35,681 nucleotides of DNA from Lachnospiraceae bacterium (GCA_018053995.1 JAGPKJ010000012.1:1-35681); one strand, 5' to 3'. Shown: positions 1 through 8,572, counted from the first letter of the stretch. Translations and numbers: made by a program. Notes: generated by a model not told the origin, from the letters alone.

Positions 1-166
1 GAATGAACTTCAGCTCCGACATATTTCCACCCACTATAACGTCATCAACTACGTGACGCGTCAGCTGTGGTGACAGCATATCAAGTGATACCGCGATGAC
101 CAGCGATACTATGCCAACAAGATATGCCCATTTATGATCCCATATATAACTTCTTATTTTTTTCAT
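1..166 (-). CDS. ABC exporter, fused membrane/ATPase type, N-terminal fragment
   Basis: The start codon is the ATG whose complement lies at 164-166, preceded on the minus strand by a purine-rich AGGGAAGG ribosome binding site. The 55 visible residues begin MKKIRSYIWDHKWAYLVGIV and continue with a first membrane segment, then the sequence SPQLTRHVVDDVIVGG. That pattern (short cytoplasmic lead, TM1, then a PxLxxxxVDxxI-like stretch) is typical of the first transmembrane helix of bacterial ABC exporters of the MdlA/YheI/LmrA type. These are half transporters with a membrane domain followed by an ATPase domain, acting in the cytoplasmic membrane on drugs or lipids. The rest, including the ATPase domain, lies beyond the left edge, so the substrate cannot be inferred. 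The gene is preceded by a long leader with an intrinsic terminator, suggesting attenuation control. Confidence 0.75.
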   Translation of the reverse strand, partial: MKKIRSYIWDHKWAYLVGIVSLVIAVSLDMLSPQLTRHVVDDVIVGGNMSELKFI

Positions 167-210
167 AAAACCTTCCCTTACTCTTTCTCCCTCATTACTT
201 TGAATCGTTT

Positions 211-262
211 CGTGCAAGCACGACTTCATTATTCGCGCTCAGGAACTGCAAGCAGTTCCTGA
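211..262 (-). promoter_or_regulatory. Two hairpins in the ABC exporter leader
   Basis: Two perfect inverted repeats lie between the leader terminator and the exporter gene. One is CGTGC-AA-GCACG at 211-222. The other has 11-bp arms, TCAGGAACTGC (239-249) and GCAGTTCCTGA (252-262). Both share the core TGCAAGCA. Neither is followed by a minus-strand U run, so they look like leader structure or operators rather than terminators. Confidence 0.45.
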
Positions 263-269
263 TTTTCGC

Positions 270-613
270 GATAGAAAAAGGGAATACAGAATATCTGTAT
301 TCCCTTAAAGTCTCACTATATGTCGCATATCTACCGGCACTTCCGGTATCTGCTGCGATTCTCCGTCTGCATATTTTACAGGAGGCTATTCACTTTTAGG
401 TGGATCAGGTTGATTCCGCAGATGATGCCAGCCTTTGGCGACTGTCATCTCAATATTAAATTGTCCTCTGCCTAAACCCAACTCTATCCATAGCAAACCT
501 CTCTTATGAACCTGAACAACAATCAATCTTATAGATTCAGCTTCACTGATGATCCAAGACTGATCAACTACTTGTAATGCTCTAGCTACAACTTAAGATA
601 CAACTTCAACAGT
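270..613 (-). ncRNA. Candidate ~340-nt leader or small RNA
   Basis: A promoter-like sequence at 620-648 and a strong terminator at 275-304, both on the minus strand, bracket this stretch. Just before the terminator is an imperfect hairpin at 323-358 with a TACCGG/CCGGTA core and outer TCGCA/TGCGA pairs. An 11-codon mini-ORF (MDRVGFRQRTI) begins behind an AGAGAGG sequence. A 67-codon frame is also open (ends HLRNQPDPPKSE, stop near 398-400), but it has no convincing ribosome binding site. I could not match the stretch to tmRNA, RNase P, 6S, SRP RNA, T-box or a common riboswitch by their conserved cores. It may be the 5' leader of the exporter gene, with the terminator as an attenuator, or an independent RNA. 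Confidence 0.45.
275..304 (-). terminator. Intrinsic terminator inside the exporter leader
   Basis: A perfect 11-bp stem (GGGAATACAGA at 280-290, TCTGTATTCCC at 294-304, 3-nt loop) is followed on the minus strand by five U residues (275-279). It lies 109 bp upstream of the exporter start codon and about 310 nt downstream of a promoter-like sequence. This fits either the end of a small RNA or an attenuator for the exporter. Confidence 0.8.
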
Positions 614-619
614 AGATTC

Positions 620-648
620 ACTCTATCACACGCACTATATGATGTCAA
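620..648 (-). promoter_or_regulatory. Sigma-A-like promoter of the leader RNA
   Basis: On the minus strand TTGACA (complement at 643-648) is followed after 17 bp by TAGAGT (complement at 620-625). The -35 box is perfect. The -10 box differs from TATAAT at two positions. Confidence 0.55.
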
Positions 649-742
649 CCGCATTTCCGGCTTTTTTCAGGGTTTTCTTGACTTTATTTGCAGCTCTGCG
701 GTTACATAGCTCAAATTCATGATAAATTCTCTTCGTTTATTA

Positions 743-1180
743 TCACTGTGCAAGTTTACTGTCTATGTCATCCGCAAAAGATGACAGATCACCCATTCGT
801 GACTTTGCATCTTTCATCTTGGTGCTCTGCGCATCTGCTTTTTTTGTATCTCCATTTGTCACATATACTCCGCGCAGAAATTCTGCTTCATAGTAATCCG
901 CCACAGCCATTTCTTCAGTAACATCTTCGCTGCCCCTCATGCCTCCGGCTTTTGCCCGCAGACTATTTGTCACAAGGTTTCCGTAATCTCCGAGTTTCAG
1001 GCTTGAGGTAATCGACAGATCGCTCGCGATGCTTCTCGCTTCATATATCTTTATTACCGCAGATGATACAGAAAAGACCGCTATGACTGCCAGGATCACA
1101 ATAATGACCGTACATACCTTTGCTGATACCGATCTGTTTTCCCATGATTTCGTTTTCACAACTGTTTTATTTTTCATCAT
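743..1180 (-). CDS. Small single-pass membrane protein, unknown function
   Basis: This 145-residue protein has a charged cytoplasmic lead (about 1-22), one hydrophobic segment (about 23-47) and a soluble, probably extracytoplasmic, helical domain. Its start overlaps the stop of the upstream reading frame by four bases (ATGA), which suggests translational coupling. I do not recognise a named family. Short stretches such as 'VADYYEAEFLRG' resemble 'VADYYKYRNEAS' in the upstream frame, so the soluble domains may be distantly related. It is the last gene of a run that starts with the GH13 gene at 4068. No clear terminator follows it. Confidence 0.7.
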   Translation of the reverse strand: MMKNKTVVKTKSWENRSVSAKVCTVIIVILAVIAVFSVSSAVIKIYEARSIASDLSITSSLKLGDYGNLVTNSLRAKAGGMRGSEDVTEEMAVADYYEAEFLRGVYVTNGDTKKADAQSTKMKDAKSRMGDLSSFADDIDSKLAQ

Positions 1181-1933
1181 TCTGTTATCTCCAAATGACC
1201 CTCTATCTCTGTCATTATCGTGCCTGTTGACGCGCTGCCAAGGTTTTCGACCTCGTCCTGTGTCATCCCTATGTACGTGATGAGCATTCCGTTTATGTCT
1301 TTATCCATATTATCTGCATGTTCTTCAAATATATCACTATAAAACACATCGTCTTTATCTGATGCTTCATTTCTGTATTTATAGTAATCCGCTACCGCAC
1401 TTGCAAGGTTTTCAGCATTATCTGCCTGGCTAGTAGAACTGATGGATAACTTTGTATCTGCCTTTATATTCGAGACATAAAGAAATATCTGCTCATATGA
1501 CCTTGTAAGCACACTTATCCGGTAATACTTCGAATAATCATTGTCATACATTCTTATCTGATGTGTATCGACAAATTCTTCAAACTCGAGATACTGTCCG
1601 TTATCAAGATACTCTTCCATCTGGCTGATATTCTGTTTCGAATTGGCTTTCAGCCATCTTTCCCTTTATCACATTCGCGATATAGTATGCGCTGTGCGAT
1701 GCGATAAGCGATACTATTATGACTGCGGAAAGTATTGCGATTATTACTATCCTGACTGCGAGATCCGATGTCTTTCTCGCATTTGCAACGACCTCTTTCT
1801 TGGTTTTGTCGAACTCATCTTTGTAATGCTCCATATCTTTGATATGTTCGGTTGCAAATTCATTTGGCTTCCCGCAATGCGGACAGAACTTCTCTTCAAG
1901 CGATACTTCTCCGCCACAGTATTTACATTTCAT
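1177..1933 (-). pseudogene. Zinc-ribbon/TM protein split by a frameshift
   Basis: Two overlapping frames make up one protein. The first (1604-1933, 109 aa) has a complete zinc ribbon (Cys3, Cys6, Cys17, Cys20), a charged linker and one TM segment (about 62-86), then runs out of frame. The second (1177-1620, 147 aa from its own ATG) carries the soluble domain. Read a few codons further upstream in the second frame, KQNISQMEEYLDNGQYLEF aligns without gaps to NQNFKKFDSLYEAGDYDKLF in the neighbouring intact paralogue (1973-2725). The shift therefore lies between the TM segment and the soluble domain, within about 60 nt around 1605-1665. No obvious slippery run was seen. It could be a disabled gene, a sequencing error, or two separate proteins, because the second frame has an ATG of its own. 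Confidence 0.7.
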
Positions 1934-1972
1934 TTTTATTTTACCTGATCCTTATTTTTATTTTATGCTGCC

Positions 1973-2725
1973 TCAGTCATGTTCTTTAATATATTTTTTT
2001 ACGTCGTTATAGTTGAGATATCTGCCATCTGCCAGTTCTTCCCATGTACTATCAAAATTGCTGTCGTCGATACTCCATCTTTCCTTCAGATCGTTTATTG
2101 ATCTTTCTGCGCTTTCGGCAAGATAAAACTTTTCATCGTCCTTCAGCAGATCCTCTGACGTATAATTATATCTTACTCGCATCTCTCCGTATAACAGGCT
2201 GGCATTATTCTTATCATTCGCCTGAATCTCGCCTGACGCAAGCGCTGATCTTGAGCTATCAGAAGCTGCACAGTATACATACGTGTTGTAAAAGTCGTAA
2301 TGCTCCCATCTGTACATCGTAAAAGCTTCATCATCCTTATGACTTTCTATCTCAGCAAAAAGCTTATCATAGTCACCGGCTTCATAAAGGCTGTCAAACT
2401 TCTTAAAATTCTGATTCTGCCATATAGTCTGCTGCCGCATAAGTTCAGTCTTTTTTGCTTTTGACATTATGCCAATCACTGCCATGACCACAACCAATAA
2501 TACGGTTACTATGGCTGCGATCGCAATGATCTTACCTGTTTTCTTTGTCGTCTCTGCTGCCTGCTCAATCCCATCATCAGAAAGTTCCGACATATCATCA
2601 TGAATGTCATCCAGCTTATCCATGTATTCTTTTTCAGCGCCCTTTTCATTTACCGCGCCGCAATAAGGGTATGCCGCCAGAGAATCATCAAACTCCGCGC
2701 CACATGATCTGCATCTTATCTTCAC
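1973..2725 (-). CDS. Zinc-ribbon-like membrane-anchored protein
   Basis: This 250-residue protein has an N-terminal zinc-ribbon-like segment, an acidic linker, one TM helix (about 65-88) and a C-terminal soluble domain of about 150 residues. The topology matches zinc-ribbon domain proteins common in Clostridia, whose role is unknown. The ribbon is degenerate: Cys5 and Cys8 are present, but the second knuckle reads YPYC, so Tyr19 replaces the expected Cys and only Cys22 remains. The start codon is GTG with a weak purine-rich site upstream. The gene begins 33 bp after the GH13 gene and is paralogous to the split gene downstream, so the pair probably arose by tandem duplication. Confidence 0.75.
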   Translation of the reverse strand: MKIRCRSCGAEFDDSLAAYPYCGAVNEKGAEKEYMDKLDDIHDDMSELSDDGIEQAAETTKKTGKIIAIAAIVTVLLVVVMAVIGIMSKAKKTELMRQQTIWQNQNFKKFDSLYEAGDYDKLFAEIESHKDDEAFTMYRWEHYDFYNTYVYCAASDSSRSALASGEIQANDKNNASLLYGEMRVRYNYTSEDLLKDDEKFYLAESAERSINDLKERWSIDDSNFDSTWEELADGRYLNYNDVKKYIKEHD

Positions 2726-2757
2726 TGTTCACTCTTTCCCCATATATATTTCATATG

Positions 2758-4068
2758 TCATCTCTCACATCTCCAGAAATGATAGCTGTACGGTTCAAGG
2801 TCACTGCCGCCGCCGAAGTCATGTTTCTCGCCGCTTATCATATCATCCGCCTGTCCGCATCCTGCATCAAAATCAGCATGAAACGCTGTTTCATCAGCAT
2901 TTATCGCAACAAGCACTCTTTCGCTATCAGTCTTTCTTTCAAATATATACTGCTTGTTCGTAACAAGCACCTGTCTGTAGATACCGCCACATAACGCACC
3001 TGAATTGCCATGTGCCTTCGCCATCGCCGCGATCTCATCAGTCAGTTCGTTCCACTCCGGTCTGTCAAGTGCAGGTCTAAGTGCCGGATCTCCGTCCTTC
3101 TTATCGCCTTTTATTCCCCACTCACTGCCGTAATACACGATCGGTATCCCCGGCATTCCAAATATAAGAGCATATGCTAGCGGAATATGTTCCGGTCTCT
3201 CTAATATTGACGCTATCCTTGATACATCATGATTATCGACAAATGAAAGGAGGTGTTTCCCTTTATACAGTGTCCACTGCTCTGGTCCGAACTGCCGGTT
3301 TATTGAGTAGCTTATCTCAAACATATTCATACTGTTAAGACTCGAATGGATTCCCTTGTAACATTCATAATTAGTGCAGGAATCAAACTTTCCATCGCCC
3401 ATTATCGTATTGTAATCGCCGCCAAGGATCTCTCCGACAAGAAAAAAGTCTTCCTTGAGACCATTCGTATAAGAACGGAGCTGTCTGATAAAGCCTTCAT
3501 CTAAACAGTATGCAACATCAAGGCGTAATCCGTCTATATCAAATTCATTGACCCATCCCTTTACCGCACTAAGCAGATGATCCGTCACTGCCGGATTTTT
3601 CAGGTTCAGCTTCACGAGATCGTAACAGCCTTCCCAGCCTTCATACCATAATCCATCATTGTAATTTGAGTTTCCATCGAAACTTATATTGAACCAATCC
3701 TTATACTGAGAGTTCTCTCGGTTTTTAAGCACATCCTGAAAAGCCCAGAACCCGCGGCCTACATGATTAAATACTCCGTCAAGTATGACCTTTATGCCTT
3801 CTTTGTGAAGTTCCAAAACAACCTTCGCAAAATCTTTGTTCGTTCCAAGTCTGCAATCAACCTTTGTATAATCTCTTGTATTATATCCATGACTGTCAGA
3901 TTCAAATACAGGTGAAAAGTAGATCGCGTCTATACCAAGCTTCTTGAGGTGCGGTATCCAGTCCAGCACTTTCAGGATCCTGTCCTCACTTATTCCATCA
4001 TTTTCATATGGCGCTCCGCACATACCAAGCGGATATATCTGATAAAACACACTTTCATCTGCCCACAT
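2758..4068 (-). CDS. GH13 alpha-amylase family glucosidase, cytoplasmic
   Basis: This 436-residue enzyme has the four conserved regions of family GH13: DGVFNH (97-102), GLRLDVA with nucleophile Asp184, GE with acid/base Glu213, and FVDNHD with Asp281. It has no signal peptide and no added starch-binding domain. The catalytic barrel starts almost at residue 1 and is followed by a short beta domain. This fits an intracellular enzyme acting on malto-oligosaccharides, such as a maltodextrin glucosidase or neopullulanase-like protein. The exact specificity cannot be read from the motifs. A strong AAGGAG site precedes the ATG. It is the first gene of the run leading into the zinc-ribbon genes, though a shared function is not evident. 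Confidence 0.85.
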   Translation of the reverse strand: MWADESVFYQIYPLGMCGAPYENDGISEDRILKVLDWIPHLKKLGIDAIYFSPVFESDSHGYNTRDYTKVDCRLGTNKDFAKVVLELHKEGIKVILDGVFNHVGRGFWAFQDVLKNRENSQYKDWFNISFDGNSNYNDGLWYEGWEGCYDLVKLNLKNPAVTDHLLSAVKGWVNEFDIDGLRLDVAYCLDEGFIRQLRSYTNGLKEDFFLVGEILGGDYNTIMGDGKFDSCTNYECYKGIHSSLNSMNMFEISYSINRQFGPEQWTLYKGKHLLSFVDNHDVSRIASILERPEHIPLAYALIFGMPGIPIVYYGSEWGIKGDKKDGDPALRPALDRPEWNELTDEIAAMAKAHGNSGALCGGIYRQVLVTNKQYIFERKTDSERVLVAINADETAFHADFDAGCGQADDMISGEKHDFGGGSDLEPYSYHFWRCER

Positions 4069-4513
4069 ACGATCATCTCCTTTTCCAAAGCTGCTTATTA
4101 TGCTTTACACATTTGATGCTCATGTAAGTATTGTCATTATATCCTTTATCGACGATATTTGCATCTCTCATGAAAACACTTTACATAATATTCGCCTTTT
4201 GTTTACATAAGCTTTCATTGACCCAATCGGTATATTATTCATTTTCGACCCGGTGAAATTTTCAGAGTTATCCACAATTTTTTACTCAAATTGACGTTTA
4301 TGTCCTTATAACCGATGACAAATCCCCAAAATCCACAAAGTTATCAACATGACACCTATGTCATATTTATATGACAGTCCGTGTTTTTTAGCCGACGAGC
4401 AACCATTTTCTCGTATTTTAGAAGCATTTTAGTCAATATCTCGCAATAAATAAAATCGTGATTTACTTATTTGCGTGTGAATCTCGCTCTTTTTATGTCG
4501 ACCAATACCTTCT
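4069..4513. other. AT-rich gap with DnaA-box-like sites and a dyad
   Basis: No gene is visible in these 445 bp between the helicase stop and the GH13 start. A perfect consensus DnaA box TTATCCACA lies at 4268-4276 and a one-mismatch variant TTATCAACA at 4341-4349, both in the same orientation. An 18-bp dyad (TGTCATAT-TT-ATATGACA) lies at 4359-4376. The GH13 promoter should lie in the part near 4069-4200, but I see no clear consensus pair. Confidence 0.5.
4359..4376. promoter_or_regulatory. 18-bp operator-like dyad
   Basis: TGTCATAT and ATATGACA form a perfect inverted repeat with a 2-bp centre. It lies in a gene-free stretch and has no U run, so a protein site is likelier than a terminator. 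The regulator is unknown. Confidence 0.4.
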
Positions 4514-7213
4514 TCATGAACCCGTAATGTTTCCGCTACTGTCACGGCTGCCAAGCGCCGCGCTGCACCAGAACTCGATTATCCTGTCTGTTGCATTCTT
4601 GTCTGTGATCATCTCATAGCCTTCCCATTCTCGTGGAAACAGCTGTAGATAGCGGTTCTGTGTGAATCTGTCATCGAGAAGAGCTACAACTCCAACGTCA
4701 TCTTTCGTTCTTATCACACGCCCTGCTGCCTGCATTACCTTATTCATACCCGGATATATATACGCGTAATTAAGTCCGTTTCCATTCTGGCTGTCAAAAA
4801 AAGACTTGAGTATCTCTCGTTCCGTGCAGATCTGCGGATATCCTGTCCCGACTATTATCGCTCCAATAAGGCTGTCATTCTTAAGGTCTATACCTTCACT
4901 GAATATCCCGCCAAGTACACAGAATCCTATAAGTGAACTGCCGCCTTTATCTGTATCTGAATTTTCTCCTTCATACCTGGCACTTTCTGATTCTGACGCA
5001 TTTTTCCCAGAAAACTTTTCAAGGAACTCTTCTCTTGCCTTGTCATCCATATGACTGCCTTGCACGATAACTTCTGCGCCATCCTCATCCATAAAATGTT
5101 CGCAGTATGCGTTATAGACATTTTCAAGGAACATATGTGACGGGCAGAAAACCATATAGTTGCCGCTTCGTGCACTTGTTATATCACTTATATAAGATGC
5201 GATATTGATATACTGCCGTTCATTTCTGTCACGATATCTTGTCGAAACATCTCCTGCGATATAAAATCCACACTTCGAACTGTCAAATATCGACCTCGCA
5301 TACACCTCATAGTCATCATCTCCACCGCCAAGAAGCTTCTTATAATATTGTATTGGCAGGAGCGTTGCGCTGAACAATATGCTCGAGCGCGCTCTCATCA
5401 TGCAATTTGCAAGGTTTACTGAAGGATTGACGCAGAAAAGTTTGACTCTAAATCTCCCATCGCCCTGAATCTCGTCATACATAACATAATTCTCATCCAG
5501 CAGCTCATATATCATCAGAAAATGTGATACTTCAAAGTAAAAATCCAGTATCTGCTTATGAAGATCAGTGTATTTGACTGGTTCGGTCTCGCTTGTTTCT
5601 ATGCCTGTATCTATGCCAGTTTCTATGTCCTCTATCTTGCATGAAGCTGTATCGACCGCTCCGGTCATATTGAGCAGTGATATCTGCCCTTCAATATTTT
5701 CGTCCTCACCTTCTCTGCGTTTCTTTGGCTTTCTCTTAACCGAATTCTTACGACGCTCTTCGTTTTGAAGATAGTCCTGCAGTGTATTAAACAGCCTCTG
5801 CAAATGAGTGACAAGAAGATCGACATCGTCGAGTATATTACATTTTTCGCACACCTTCCTCATCTCCAGCATCGTGCGACTGCACTGGTCAAGTGCTCTA
5901 TATATGACAGGCTCAGTATCTTTGACCGCCCTCTTCATCTCCATAAAGTCTTCACGCACCAGATCTGCGCTGTACATATCTCGCCCTCTGTCGAGAAGAT
6001 TATGAGCCTCATCAATGAGGAATATATTATTTCCCTGAACCCCTTCCTGAAAAAAACGCCTAAGATATACATGCGGATCGAATACGTAGTTATAGTCACA
6101 GATCACTCCATCCGAGAAAAGGCTCATATCCAGTGACATTTCGAAAGGACATACCTGATATTTCTGTGCATACTCCATTATCTTATCGCGACTGAAGCTG
6201 TCTTCATGAATCAGAAGATCATACATTGCATCATTGATCCTGTCGAAATGACCGCGCGCATATCGGCAGTGTTCAGGATCACACTGCGGTTCGTCCAGAA
6301 AACATATCTTTTCCTTTGCTGTCAGGACGACCGTCTTGAATCTAAGTCCTCCTTTTCGAAGAAGATCATATGTATCAACTGCAACAGACGCTGTTATCGT
6401 CTTCGCAGTTAGATAAAAGATTCTCTCTGCAAGTTCCTCTCCCACGGCTTTTATCGAAGGAAAAAGCACTGCCAGTGTCTTTCCTGTGCCTGTCGGCGCC
6501 TCCATAAAAAGCTTCTTTTTATGATATATCGTCTGATACACGTATGTCGCAAGTTCCTTTTGACCTTCTCTGTAATCAAAAGGGAATTCCATCGCCTTGA
6601 TCGAATCAGTCCTCGTCGGCGACCACTCAAAAGTAAAATCTGCCCATTTGCGATATCTGTCCATAACTGAATCAAACCATGTGACAAGCTGATTTTTCGT
6701 ATATTCTTCGTGAAAATATCTTATTTGCAGTGTATCAAGATGACAGTATGTCATTCTTACCCTTATGTATGGCAGATTATGCTGCATAACGTAAAAATAT
6801 GCATAGCACTTCGCCTGAGCAAGATGAACCGGCACCGGAGCTTTCATCCTGTCAAGCTCGTGATAAGTGCCTTTTATCTCATCGATCGTAACATTTGGAA
6901 AGTCATCCGGGACTGCTTCTGTCGTAACCCCGTCAGCTCCCGGCAAGAGCTTAACGGCGTTCTGCGGTCCCGGTTCTTCTGTCAGCACACCGTCAGCACG
7001 CCCATCTATCACAACATCATACTTTTCCATATGATAGACGTAATGCATAGGTACTTCTGATTCATACTCCGGTCCCATCCTATGCTGGATCATGCGGTGT
7101 ATCTTTCCGCCCTCCTGCATGGCATTATCTGCCGAAGCCGCTTTTCTGTTGTCGATGTCGCCTGCCCGCAGTATAAATTCCACGAGACCACGGACAGAGA
7201 TTTTTATTTCCAT
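4514..7213 (-). CDS. Nuclease-fused XPD/DinG-family DNA helicase
   Basis: This 899-residue protein starts at the ATG at 7213, because GGAGA lies 7 bp upstream; a TTG two codons earlier is less likely. Residues 1-160 look like a PD-(D/E)xK nuclease domain: Asp74 in IDGRADG, the ExK pair Glu112/Lys114 in IDEIKGT, and LAQAKCYAYFY. Then comes a superfamily 2 helicase with Walker A APTGTGKT (239-246), four cysteines at 304, 311, 316 and 355 that could hold a 4Fe-4S cluster as in XPD, a DEAH box (401-404) and motif VI QAAGRVIRT near the end. Such proteins are 5'-3' DNA helicases acting in repair or replication. Residues around 500-560 form a low-complexity charged linker with a repeated GIDTG/GIETS motif. 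No neighbour clarifies the pathway. Confidence 0.85.
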   Translation of the reverse strand: MEIKISVRGLVEFILRAGDIDNRKAASADNAMQEGGKIHRMIQHRMGPEYESEVPMHYVYHMEKYDVVIDGRADGVLTEEPGPQNAVKLLPGADGVTTEAVPDDFPNVTIDEIKGTYHELDRMKAPVPVHLAQAKCYAYFYVMQHNLPYIRVRMTYCHLDTLQIRYFHEEYTKNQLVTWFDSVMDRYRKWADFTFEWSPTRTDSIKAMEFPFDYREGQKELATYVYQTIYHKKKLFMEAPTGTGKTLAVLFPSIKAVGEELAERIFYLTAKTITASVAVDTYDLLRKGGLRFKTVVLTAKEKICFLDEPQCDPEHCRYARGHFDRINDAMYDLLIHEDSFSRDKIMEYAQKYQVCPFEMSLDMSLFSDGVICDYNYVFDPHVYLRRFFQEGVQGNNIFLIDEAHNLLDRGRDMYSADLVREDFMEMKRAVKDTEPVIYRALDQCSRTMLEMRKVCEKCNILDDVDLLVTHLQRLFNTLQDYLQNEERRKNSVKRKPKKRREGEDENIEGQISLLNMTGAVDTASCKIEDIETGIDTGIETSETEPVKYTDLHKQILDFYFEVSHFLMIYELLDENYVMYDEIQGDGRFRVKLFCVNPSVNLANCMMRARSSILFSATLLPIQYYKKLLGGGDDDYEVYARSIFDSSKCGFYIAGDVSTRYRDRNERQYINIASYISDITSARSGNYMVFCPSHMFLENVYNAYCEHFMDEDGAEVIVQGSHMDDKAREEFLEKFSGKNASESESARYEGENSDTDKGGSSLIGFCVLGGIFSEGIDLKNDSLIGAIIVGTGYPQICTEREILKSFFDSQNGNGLNYAYIYPGMNKVMQAAGRVIRTKDDVGVVALLDDRFTQNRYLQLFPREWEGYEMITDKNATDRIIEFWCSAALGSRDSSGNITGS

Positions 7214-7257
7214 ATACAATTCTCCAAAGCTTCATGTTTGATTTTCATGCAAGCATC

Positions 7258-7326
7258 CGAAACCCTCTATGATACAACGAATTGCTGATCGCAATTCTAC
7301 AACCATTCGAAACCCTCTTTGATACA
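7258..7326. repeat. 19-bp direct repeat, two copies 50 bp apart
   Basis: CGAAACCCTCTATGATACA (7258-7276) recurs at 7308-7326 with one mismatch. Between them is a hairpin, GAATTGC (7279-7285) and GCAATTC (7291-7297). They lie between the helicase start and the asnA stop, so they may belong to the helicase promoter region. Confidence 0.5.
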
Positions 7327-7331
7327 TAAAC

Positions 7332-7368
7332 GATGATCAGGCACCGGTTGTCCCGATGCCTGATCATC
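7332..7368 (-). terminator. Hairpin after asnA, probable terminator
   Basis: A perfect 12-bp stem (GATGATCAGGCA at 7332-7343, TGCCTGATCATC at 7357-7368) follows the asnA stop by about 20 bp on the minus strand. The U run is weak, so termination efficiency is uncertain. Confidence 0.55.
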
Positions 7369-7389
7369 ATTTACATATCATACATTCCC

Positions 7390-8406
7390 TTACAGAAGTT
7401 CGATTCCGTTATCTACTGCCTTCTTCATAACATCATCAGGCCACAGTGAGCACTGTACTTCTCCTATATGAGCTTTTCTCAGGAAGAACATACATATTCT
7501 CGACTGACCGATTCCGCCTCCGATAGTATACGGAAGTTCGCCGTTAATGACCGCCTTATGGAATGGAAGCTTCGCTCTCTCAGGGCATCCAGCCTTATCA
7601 AGCTGGTCAAGCATTGATTTCTTGTCCACTCTTATTCCCATCGAAGAAAGCTCAAGTGCGATATCAAGTACAGGATAATATACCAGAATATCACCGTTAA
7701 GTGCCCAATCATCGTAATCCGGTGCACGACCATCATGCTTCTCGCCTGATTCAAGCTTGTCGCCGATCTTCATGATGCAGACTGCACCCTTTGCCTGTGT
7801 TATATAATATTCCCTCTCTCTAGGAGTATTATCCGGGAACATATCTTCAAGTTCCTGTGACGTAATGAAAAAGATGTCATGAGGCAGGATCTCATCAATA
7901 TAATCATACTGAATCGACATAAACTGCTCGGTCTTGCGAAGAGCTTTATATATAGTGCGTACAGTTTCCTTAAAATAGTCTTCCGTGCGCTGCTGCTTAT
8001 CTATTATTCTCTCCCAATCCCACTGATCTACATAGATCGAATGGATATTGTCAACATTCTCGTCCCTGCGGATAGCGCTCATATCAGTATAAAGACCTTC
8101 ATCTTCTGAGAAGCCATACTTCTTGAGTGCATAGCGCTTCCATTTTGCAAGTGAATGAACTATCTCAGCTTCGCGATTGCCTTCAGTGCTTATATCAAAT
8201 GTGACCGGTCTCTCTACACCGTTAAGATTATCGTTAAGTCCTGACTGCGGATCAACGAAAAGTGGTGCTGATACTCTAAGGAGATTAAGTCTCTCCGCGA
8301 GCATCTTCTGAAAGAAATCCTTTATAGTCTTGATTCCTACTTGTGTTTCATGCAGATCCAGTGCGGACTTATATCCGTCCGGAATAATAAAATCATCCTG
8401 ATTCAT
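7390..8406 (-). CDS. asnA: Aspartate-ammonia ligase (asparagine synthetase A)
   Basis: This 338-residue protein matches AsnA throughout, including its usual length. Recognisable stretches are LRVSAPLFVDPQSGLNDNLN near residues 44-63, SIYVDQWDWE around 123-132 and the C-terminal TIGGGIGQSRICMF, which is part of the class II aminoacyl-tRNA-synthetase-like fold. It makes asparagine from aspartate, ATP and ammonia in the cytoplasm. The start has GAGGG upstream. It stands alone: a hairpin follows it and a 930-bp gene-free region precedes it, so it is probably monocistronic. Confidence 0.96.
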   Translation of the reverse strand: MNQDDFIIPDGYKSALDLHETQVGIKTIKDFFQKMLAERLNLLRVSAPLFVDPQSGLNDNLNGVERPVTFDISTEGNREAEIVHSLAKWKRYALKKYGFSEDEGLYTDMSAIRRDENVDNIHSIYVDQWDWERIIDKQQRTEDYFKETVRTIYKALRKTEQFMSIQYDYIDEILPHDIFFITSQELEDMFPDNTPREREYYITQAKGAVCIMKIGDKLESGEKHDGRAPDYDDWALNGDILVYYPVLDIALELSSMGIRVDKKSMLDQLDKAGCPERAKLPFHKAVINGELPYTIGGGIGQSRICMFFLRKAHIGEVQCSLWPDDVMKKAVDNGIELL

Positions 8407-8572
8407 CTATTTTTCCCTCTATTCTTTGCAAAAATCTACTCTTATAATCTACGCTAATATAGGCTGATTTGCAAGTGGTTAAGCCCAATTGTTGCACCTG
8501 GCTGTACTGCCTGTTATTGTATCTGGCATATTATGAAAATAATCAAAAAAACATAGAATAATAGATTGGCTG

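Noticed and set aside
4069-4513. Replication origin
   Set aside because: Only two DnaA-like boxes and no dnaA, dnaN, gyrB or similar neighbours.
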